DNA from: a virus
Strand: one strand, 5' to 3'
Virus record (IMG/VR): IMGVR_UViG_3300009285_005282
Coordinates: 55,737-119,736 of that record
Length of the DNA stretch: 64,000 nt
In this document: in pieces, positions 24,019 to 32,300 of the stretch
How positions within the stretch are numbered: the first letter of the stretch is position 1
Layout of the letters: each line of letters opens with the position of its first letter
Position numbers and translations under genes: made by a program
The notes under the pieces: generated by a model
Database searches by the model: none
The model's input: only the letters and a program-made list of their open reading frames with translations
Told to the model about the DNA's origin: nothing

Positions 24019-25878
24019 GTGTTCGGGTCAACCCCAGCGCCAACGCCGACAACGACGAGTGCCCGTCTCGAAGGGCGTATCCGCGGTTCCCTCACGGGTG
24101 TGCGGTACCCCGACCCGTTCTTCGACCTGGCGCACACCTACCTGCCAACCTCGATCCTGGCGTTGTTTCGTTGGTGCAGGTACTACTACCTCACCTCCCC
24201 GCTCATCGCCGCGGCGGTGGACAAGCTCGCTGAGTACCCCATTACCGCGTTGGAGTTCACCGGTAGCAGCACGGAGGTGCACCGGCTGTGGGAGGCGTAC
24301 TTCGAGGACGACCTGCACCTTCGGGAGACGTTGGTCGATATCGGCGTGTTCTACAACTGCTATGGCAACACCATCGGCTCCTTGCACTTTCCAGCCACTA
24401 AGTGGTTGGTGTGTGAGAACTGCCACCACGAGGAACCAGCAACCGCAGCCAAGTACGACTACCGGGGCTGCAAGTTCCATCTGAAGTGCGCGCAGTGCGG
24501 GCACAACGGTCCCGCCGAGGTGCGTGAACGCGCGGTCAAGACCACCAAGGGAGCGCGACTGCTGCTGTGGAACCCGGAGGACATGGAGGTCCGCTACAAC
24601 GAGTTCACGGGTCACTCCACCTACTACTACCGTATCCCGGCCTACCTGCGCACCGCTGTGCGGCTCGGACGGCGGGACATCGTGGACCACTCCCCCCAGG
24701 TGTTCCTGGATGCAGTGCGGGAGGAGAAGGCGGTGGTGCTCAACCCGGAGAACGTGGTGCATCTCCGTCGTCCCTCGATCATGACCGGGCAGTTGAACCG
24801 CGGGTTGGGCATTCCGCTGGTGCTCCCGGTGCTCAAGAATAACTTCTACCTCCAGATTATGCGCAAGGCGCAGGAAGCTGTGCTTGCCGAGCGGTTGGTG
24901 CCCCTCAACATCCTGTTTCCAACCCAGTCCGCGCCGGGCGTGAACCCCTACGAGCTCATGGACCTGAGCCGTTGGCGGGACCAGGTCAACGAGGAAGTCA
25001 ACCACTGGCGCCGTGATCCTAATTACATACCAGTATTACCACTACCAGTTGGCCACCAAATGATCGGCGGGGATGGCCGGGCGCTACTGCTCTACAACGA
25101 GATGCGCTCCGAAGCGGAGACCATCTTGGTGGGAATGGGCATCCCGCCAGAGCTCGTTTTTGGGGGGTTGTCCTGGAGTGCTTCGAACGTCAGCCTGCGG
25201 ATGCTGGAGAACCGATTTCTGCGGTACATCGCCGGGCTGGAGCAGCTACTCAACAGTTTCGTCATCCCCCGTACCGCCGCCCACATGGGCTGGCCCGCGG
25301 TACGGGCGCGGTTCCGACCGTTCAAGATGGCTGACGATCTGCAGCGGTCGGCGTTCCTGTTCCAGCTCAACCAAGCCAAGCTGGTGAGTGACACCACCAT
25401 GCGGCGGGAGACCAACCTCGATCCGGACACCGAGGACGAGCGGCTCAAGAAGGAGGTCAAGTCCAGACTGCACGGGGTGGAAGAACAGCAGATGGCCGAG
25501 GCGCGTATCTCTGGGCAAGTTGGGGTGCTCACCGCCAAGTACCAGGCAAAGGCCCAACAGGTCATGGCGGAGGAGCAACGTCAGATGCAGTCGGGCACCT
25601 ACGGCGCTGCTCCAGGAGAGGAGGGGGCTGGGATGGGACAGGAGGCGGTGGCCCCCGTCGCTGCTCCGGCGGGCCCAGTGCCGCAGATCCTACAGCGGCT
25701 ACAGGGGCTGTCCCCGGAAGCGCAGCAGCAGGTGTTGCAACGGATAGGTCAACAAAACCCCGAGCTGGCCAGCAGCCTGGCGCAGCAGCTTCAACCGGCC
25801 TCCACACCTGCCAGTGACAGCGCGGGCGCTCCACTTCCGGAGCAGCTCCCGCCGAGACGGCAAGCGCAGCTCATCTGA
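24019..25878 (+). CDS. portal protein
   Basis: A 619-residue protein, GTG at 24019. The N-terminal region RYPDPFFDLAHTYLPTSI and the block SPLIAAAVDKLAEYPIT match the start of large-phage portal proteins. LPVGHQMIGGDGRALLL and LVGMGIPPELVFGG are the strongest portal motifs (~residues 345-390). A zinc-finger-like insertion (CENCHHEE and CAQCGH) lies at ~residues 134-160. The C-terminal ~120 residues are Gln-rich and disordered. The portal forms the dodecameric DNA-entry ring and binds terminase and scaffold. Residues ~333-347 are encoded by conspicuously AT-rich codons. Confidence 0.85.
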   Translation: MFGSTPAPTPTTTSARLEGRIRGSLTGVRYPDPFFDLAHTYLPTSILALFRWCRYYYLTSPLIAAAVDKLAEYPITALEFTGSSTEVHRLWEAYFEDDLHLRETLVDIGVFYNCYGNTIGSLHFPATKWLVCENCHHEEPATAAKYDYRGCKFHLKCAQCGHNGPAEVRERAVKTTKGARLLLWNPEDMEVRYNEFTGHSTYYYRIPAYLRTAVRLGRRDIVDHSPQVFLDAVREEKAVVLNPENVVHLRRPSIMTGQLNRGLGIPLVLPVLKNNFYLQIMRKAQEAVLAERLVPLNILFPTQSAPGVNPYELMDLSRWRDQVNEEVNHWRRDPNYIPVLPLPVGHQMIGGDGRALLLYNEMRSEAETILVGMGIPPELVFGGLSWSASNVSLRMLENRFLRYIAGLEQLLNSFVIPRTAAHMGWPAVRARFRPFKMADDLQRSAFLFQLNQAKLVSDTTMRRETNLDPDTEDERLKKEVKSRLHGVEEQQMAEARISGQVGVLTAKYQAKAQQVMAEEQRQMQSGTYGAAPGEEGAGMGQEAVAPVAAPAGPVPQILQRLQGLSPEAQQQVLQRIGQQNPELASSLAQQLQPASTPASDSAGAPLPEQLPPRRQAQLI

Positions 25879-25895
25879 TACCTGGCTAAAGAAGC

Positions 25896-25924
25896 GGGCG
25901 GGGAGGCCAAAGCGCTCCCCGCCC
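25896..25924. terminator. hairpin terminator after the portal gene
   Basis: Arms GGGCGGGGAG and CTCCCCGCCC enclose a nine-base loop 17 bp after the portal stop. On the leftward strand the hairpin is followed by GCTTCTTTAGCC, a weak U-tract. It sits where rightward transcription from the portal gene meets the tiny leftward unit at 25938-26101, so it probably serves both directions. Confidence 0.65.
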
Positions 25925-25937
25925 CAGTCGGTCTGCA

Positions 25938-26015
25938 CTAGCGCAGCCATTCTCCGGCGAGCTCAGCGATCCCCAACAGTAGGGTCGCGCCGAGCGCCAG
26001 GAGAAACAGCTCCAC
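25938..26015 (-). CDS. 25-residue transmembrane peptide
   Basis: A GTG at 26015 overlaps the stop of the upstream mini-gene (TAGTG), a coupling pattern used throughout this phage. The peptide VELFLLALGATLLLGIAEL followed by AGEWLR is one hydrophobic helix with a charged end. It stops 14 bp before the terminator hairpin. Very short genes are hard to prove. Support comes from the leftward promoter, the coupled pair and the terminator together. Confidence 0.4.
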   Translation of the reverse strand: MELFLLALGATLLLGIAELAGEWLR

Positions 26016-26101
26016 TAGCAGCAGGCCAACTGTTCATCCACATCCCCCTCGATGTCTTCGAGGGGGTCGTCCCCGTAGGGACGGCCGCAGCAACTCAACA
26101 T
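26015..26101 (-). CDS. 28-residue Cys-rich acidic peptide
   Basis: The ATG at 26101 has GGAGGT a few bases upstream. The peptide begins MLSCCGRPYGDDPLEDIEG and ends LACC, with paired cysteines at both ends and an acidic middle. It is the first frame after a leftward promoter with -10 TATAAG and is coupled to the transmembrane peptide. Function unknown. Together they could form a tiny membrane-acting toxin, inhibitor or lysis-timing unit, but nothing in the sequence proves this. Confidence 0.4.
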   Translation of the reverse strand: MLSCCGRPYGDDPLEDIEGDVDEQLACC

Positions 26102-26143
26102 GGGACCTCCATACCGGCAGTGGTTGTTTCCGCCAGTTATGTC

Positions 26144-26196
26144 CTTATAGCAACCCCGGGTGCCAGTTTGTTCCGGTAGCGAGATGCTGTTATAGT
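26144..26196. promoter_or_regulatory. overlapping divergent promoters upstream of the RNA polymerase gene
   Basis: Rightward: -35 TTGTTC (26168-26173), 17-bp spacer, -10 TATAGT (26191-26196), driving the RNA polymerase gene. Leftward: -35 AACAAA (complement of 26167-26172), 17-bp spacer, -10 TATAAG (complement of 26144-26149), driving the mini-genes. The -35 elements share bases as they do near 21.03 kb. Host-type hexamers suggest the polymerase gene is first read by host RNA polymerase. Confidence 0.6.
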
Positions 26197-26253
26197 GGCC
26201 AAGCAGGCTCCGGAGACGGGCACTACGGTCCCCGTTCAGAGATGGAGACGGTC

Positions 26254-26301
26254 ATGAGCTACGGAATCCACGATCACGAGGTGTGCAATGGCGCGGCTTG
26301 A
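26254..26301 (+). CDS. possible 15-residue leader peptide overlapping the RNA polymerase start
   Basis: An ATG at 26254, preceded by GGAGACGGTC, opens a 15-codon frame (MSYGIHDHEVCNGAA) that ends 14 bp inside the polymerase coding sequence in another frame. The polymerase ATG itself has only a weak GAGG before it, so reading of the leader could deliver ribosomes to that start. This is a suggestion from layout only. Confidence 0.3.
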   Translation: MSYGIHDHEVCNGAA

Positions 26302-29300
26302 CCCTAAGGAGAGCTACGAGGCGCTCAAGGATGGGGTGAAGGAGGCTATCTCCAAGACGTTCCCGCACGTGGGGAAGGTCAACACGTTGGAGTTGGAGGG
26401 CATCGACATCCCCGACGAGCTTTCCAGCAGCGACTACGCGGCGCAGAAGCAGGCCAAGCTCAACGAGCGCACCTTCGGTATCCCGGTTCAGGCCACGATG
26501 GTGCTCCGGGAGAACGCTACCGGCAAAGTGCTCGACCGGTCCGTGGTCAAGATCGCCACGTTGCCGAAGATCACCGACCGCTACTCGTACATCACCGCGG
26601 GTACGGAGTACCAGGTGGACAACCAGTGGCGGTTGCGCCCCGGGGTGTACACCAAGGTCAAGCAGAACGGTGACCTGGACTCCTTCTTCAACATCAAGGG
26701 GCGCCCGCTGCACGTCGGGTTCGACCCCAAGACCAGAAAGTTCGATTTTCAGATCGGCGGTGCCGCTCCGCCGCTGTACCCGCTCATGAAAGCGCTTGGT
26801 GTGAGCGACGACACTTTGGAGCGGCAGTGGGGCACGGACATCCTGGCCGCCAACCGAGTGGACACGCGGGGCAAGCCCCACAACCTGCAACGAACGGTTA
26901 TCGACATCGCGCAACGGCTCGATCCTCGGGCGGAGGTTGGGTCCTACGAGCAGGCGGCCTCGGTCATTCGAGCCAACCTAGAAAGCTCGGCGCTGCACCC
27001 GGAGGTCACCCAGCGGACGTTGGGGAAGTCCATCGACCGTATCACCCCCGAGGCGATGCTGCTCTCCACCGGACGGCTGTTGGGGATCGCGAAGGGGAAG
27101 GAGCGGGAGGACGTCCGTGACTCTCAGTTGTTCAAGGACCTGCACAGCACGGAGGACTTCGTCAAAGAGCGCATCACGGGACACGCCAGTGTTATCGCAC
27201 GGCGGGTGGGGAATAACCTGGACCGTAAGGGAAAGATCCGGGAGATCGTCGTCCCGGACGTCTATGACCGCCCCATCCGCGAGTTCTTCGGCAAGGTGTC
27301 GCTGGCCAACTCGGCCGCGCAAACCAACCCGTTACGAATGATCGGCGGGCAGATGCGCACCACCATCGCTGGCGAGGGTGGGGTGGCCGACGCCAACCGC
27401 ATCACCGAAGACGCCAAGTTGGTGGACCCTAGCCACTTCGGAGTGCTGGACCCGCTGCACACGCCGGAAAGTTCAGCCACTGGTGTGTCCTTACAGCTCG
27501 CGCTTGGCGCCCGCAAGCAGGGTAACCGCGTGGTCGTCCCTCTGATCGACGTCAAGGATGGAAAAACCAAGCTGGTGGACACCTCCGTGATGTACGACTC
27601 GACCGTCGCGTTACCGGACTCGGTCAAGAAGCAGGGCGACAAGTTCGTCCCCGTATCCGGGTCCAAGGTCGTGGCGAGTGTGCCCGGCAACGCCATGCTC
27701 CCGGTAGCGATGAAGGACGTGGACTACATCGTTCCGCGCAGCGGGCAGATGTTCTCGATGGCAACCAACCTGGTGCCCTTCATCAACAGCGACTCCCCGA
27801 ACCGGGCGACGATGGCTGGACGCCACATGGAGCAGGCCATCCCGGTGGTGAACAGTGAGCCCCCGCTGGTGCAAAGTATGTTGGGTTCGGTCTCCATGGA
27901 CACGGTCATCGGCCGCTTTGCCTCCACACGGGCGCCATTGGACGGGAAGGTCACGAAGATCACTGCGGATCACATCACCGTGGCCGACGCGGACGGAGTG
28001 GAGAAGCATATCCCCGTCTACAGTCACTTCCCGCTCAACGACAAGAAGGGCTATATCCACAGCACCCCGGTGGTCAAGGTCGGGGACACCGTGAAAAGCG
28101 GTCAGCTCCTGGCGGACAGCAACTTCACGAAGGGCGGCGTGTACGCACCAGGTACGAATCTTAGAACCGCGTATATGACGTGGGCCGGAAGGAATTTTGA
28201 GGATGGAGTAGTTCTTAGCGAAACAGCCGCCCAGAAGCTCGCCAGCGCGCACATGTACAAGAAGGGGCTGGCGACGCGAGACCTGGAGCTCCCTGGCAAG
28301 AAGAAGTATCACGCCTACTACCCGTTGCAGAAGGAGCAGCTGGAAAAGTTGGATGACACCGGCGTGGTCCGGGTCGGGCAGCGGGTCAAGCCCGGCGACA
28401 CCCTGGTGGCTGCGCTCGCAGAGCGAACGCTTACCACGGAGGAGCAGCGGCTCAAGCTGCTGCACAACAGCCTGGTCAAGCCCAAGAAGGATAAAGCAGT
28501 CACTTGGGACGAGGACTACGAGGGGGAAGTCGTCGAGGTGCATCGCACCCCCAAGCGTGTGCAAGTCCACGTAAAGACTGTGGAACCGATGGAGATAGGG
28601 GACAAGCTCTGCTACGACGAACAGACAGATGTCCTGACCCTAACTGGGTGGAAACCCGTGTCCGAGGTGACATGTGAGGACCTTGTGTGCTGCCTGGTTG
28701 GGGAGGAGGTTGTCTACCAGCACCCCATAGCGGTCTTCTCCTATCCCACCGGCGGCCGAATGTACGTGATCCGTTCCCAGCAGGTAGACCTGTTCGTTAC
28801 CGCGGCGCATCAGATGTACGTGCGCTTACGCGGGGCACAGCAGTATCAGTTACTGCCCGCAGAGTCTCTTTTCGGCAAGAGGGTGCGTTACCGCAAGGAC
28901 GGTGTGTGGCGGGGGGAACACCGGCAGAGCATCACGCTTCCAGCGGTGACGGTTCCGGATAGACGTTACAAACTCGGTCAGCGGGACACCGCGCCTCTAA
29001 CGCTGGACATGAGCACGTACCTGCTATTGCTTGGTGCGTTCTTGGCTGACGGAAACTGCGTGTGCATTCCAAACAGCGGAACCTACGGCATCGAGTTCAG
29101 CAAGGTACGGGAACCTAACCGAGCCGAGCTGCGTGCGGCGTTGACCACGGCGGGGATCTCGTGGACGCCAGCTAGCAACAACACGAAAACGCGGCTTCAT
29201 TCGGTTACGTTGCTTCACCATTTCCAGCAGTTTGGGCATGCTGCGGATAAGTTCATACCGGACGCCATGTTCGGTCTTCCCCCGGAGCAACTCGCGGTGC

Positions 29301-32300
29301 TGTTCCATTGGCTGTTCACGTGGGGGGATGGGCACACCAAAAACGGTAAACCTGTTTCTCAAAGTACGGTATCCCCTCGTTTAGCGGACGGTCTGCAGCG
29401 TTTGGCGCTGCACTTGGGAATGGCCGCGAACGTTACCGTGCTTCACGACGCGGGGTTGACGACCATCAAGGGGCAAGAGTGCCATGTTCAAAAAACCTAC
29501 GATGTGCGCATGGTCACAACGAAGCTGCACCCGCAGGTCAACCACGGGCACGTACATCAACAGCGTGCGCAAACTGAGGAGATCGTTGAGGACTACGACA
29601 AGCCAGTTTACTGCGTTATGGTACCAGAGCACGTCATCTACGTCCGTCGTAACGGCAAGCCGGTGTGGAGCGGGAACAGTGGTCGCCACGGCAACAAGGG
29701 AATCACGACCCAGATTCTCCCAGATGCGGAAATGCCCCATGATAGGGAGGGACGCCCAATGGAGATCCTGCTCAACCCCATCGGGTTGGCCGGCAGGATG
29801 AACGTGGGGCAGATTCTGGAGACCGCGGCGGGAAAGCTCGCCGAGAAGACGGGGCAGACCTACCAGGTCTCCAACTTCACCAGCACGGACAACCTGACCG
29901 ACGTGCAGAACGCGCTCAAGAAGGCCGGCATCTCGGACAAGGAGGACCTGATCGACCCCAATACCGGCAAGGTCATTCCTCAGATCCTGGTGGGGAAGCA
30001 GCAGATCATCAAGCTGGAGCACCAGGTAGACAAGAAGATGCTCTCCCGAAGTCGAGACGCCTACGACCACAACCTCGTACCCCGAGGTGGTGGAAAGCAC
30101 GGCGCGCAGTCCTATGGAGCATTGGGGCTGTACGCGCTGTTGGCGCACGGCTCCCGCGCCAACATCCGAGAAGCGCAGACGTGGCGGTCGGACCGGGCGC
30201 AGGGCGGCGACACCGACGAGCTCTGGGGAGCGCTGCAATCTGGCGAGCTCCTCCCACCCCCGCGAAAGACCTTCGCGTACCGGAAGTTCAACGCTTACCT
30301 GAACACCTTGGGGGTGAACACCGAGAAGGACGGAAACTCGCTGACCCTGGTGCCGATGACCGACAAGCAGGTTCTGGAGATGTCCAACGGCGAGCTCACC
30401 GACGCGGGGAGGGTGCTGCGGATGAAGAGCCTAACGCCGGAGCCAGGGGGGCTGTTCGACGAAAAGATCACCGGTGGCTTGTCTGGTCAGAAGTGGGCGC
30501 ACCTCACCCTTACCCACCCAGTCCCCAACCCGTTGTTCGAGAAGGCGGTCATGAGCCTGGCTGGAATCCGCGGTCCGCAGTTCGATTCGCTGATCCAAGG
30601 GCAGAACGGAGTGACCGAGCAGGGAGCGATCGTCGGTCCGGGGGTGCAGGGTGCGCTCTACGGCCCCCAGTCGATCGAACGTTTGCTGTCCAAGGTGAAC
30701 GTGGGCACGGAGTTGGAGCGGGAGACCGCACGACTGCCTCGGCTCAAGGGGCAGCTGCTCAATGAAACGGCGCGCAAGGTAAAGTACCTACGGGCGCTGC
30801 AGAAGGCCAACCTGACTCCGGTCGACGCCTATATGACGAAGCACGTTCCAGTGCTGCCCCCCGCCATGCGCCCGGTGTCGGTGATGGATGACGGGTCGTT
30901 GCAGACGGACGACCTCAACCAGATCTACAAGTCGCTGGCGTTGGTGAACCAGCAAGCTGGCGCCTTTCCCGAGGGGACGCCGTGGTCGCTCAAGGCGCCA
31001 GTCGCGGCGAGCGTGTACGACCACGTGAAGTCCCTAGCCGGTCTCGGGGGCTCGCTCAACCGCAAGCACCCGGGCATCCTGGACATCATCGCTGGGCGTA
31101 ACAGCCCGAAGGAGGGCTACGCGCAAGCGGTGCTCATCAAGCGCAAGCAGGACCTTACCGCACGCAGCACCATCGTTCCCGACCCGGGGCTGGCGTTGGA
31201 TGAGGCGGCGCTGCCCCGCAAGCTCGCCAAGGAGATGTACAAGCCCTTCATCGTGGCGGAGCTGCGGCGGGCGACCGGGCGCAGCCCCTTGGAGGCCAAG
31301 GAGCTGATTGACAAGGATGACCCGCTTGCAGTGAGCGCACTGGACCGGGTGGTACAGCAGCGGCCTGTCCTACTGAAGCGGGACCCCGTGCTGCACAAGT
31401 ACGGTGTGCAGGCGTTCAAGCCGCGACTCACCGACGGGCGAGCAATCCAGATACACCCGCTGGTGTGCAGCTCGTACAACGCTGATTTCGACGGGGACGC
31501 CCAGGTAGGAGCGGTGTTTGCTTTCCTCCCAAATGCGTTATATGATGCAGAATGTGGCTTCTGGTCACAGCGGGAGGTAGGGATGACGGCGCGATTTCAA
31601 GAGACAGTGAGCTATGACACCGAGGGTGGTCATATGGTCATATGTGACCTGAAAGACTTCCCCCACCTGGAAGCGAAGACCACTCGGGGGCATATCGACT
31701 ACCACCCGGTGCCCGTGGGGGTCAAGGTGGTAGCCCTCGACGAACGGGACGGGCCGGTGTTGGCGGAGGTGACCGGCTGGTCACTCCATCGGAAGCGGCG
31801 GGTAGAGATTGTAACATTGGGTAGCGGGCGGCAAATCGTCACCGACGACGACGAGCGTGCCGTGTACGGGGTTGACGCGTCCTCACTGGAATGGTGTCGC
31901 CGTCGCCCTCGGGAAGCGCGGGACCAGTTTGTCCCGGTCGTGGATCAGACACCCGTGTCAGACGTGGTCCAGTGGAAGACCTGGCCAGTAAGATCCAGTA
32001 GTCCTCGGCTGCACGCTCAAGTGCCGGGAAACTTCGACTTTGGCTATTTTCTCGGCGCCATCGTGGGCGACGGGTGGGCAGCCCGCGTAGACGGGGACCC
32101 ACATGACGTGTGCCTGGGTTCCTCGATTGCGGAAGTCAGCAAGCGCTGGACTGACGCGGCGCAGGTGCTGTTTCAAGAGCCAGTGGCCTCGTGCTGGATA
32201 TGGAGAGCACACGGGAAGCTAGGGGCCTCGGAGGGTAGCGGGTCGGTGACAATTTCGTGTCGGGACCTCGCACGCTTTGTGGATGACGTGGTCGGACACG

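Noticed and set aside
27611-28570. Long leftward open frame opposite the RNA polymerase gene
   Set aside because: High GC makes antisense frames long; the rightward frame has all the conserved motifs and the leftward one has no ribosome site or recognisable protein.
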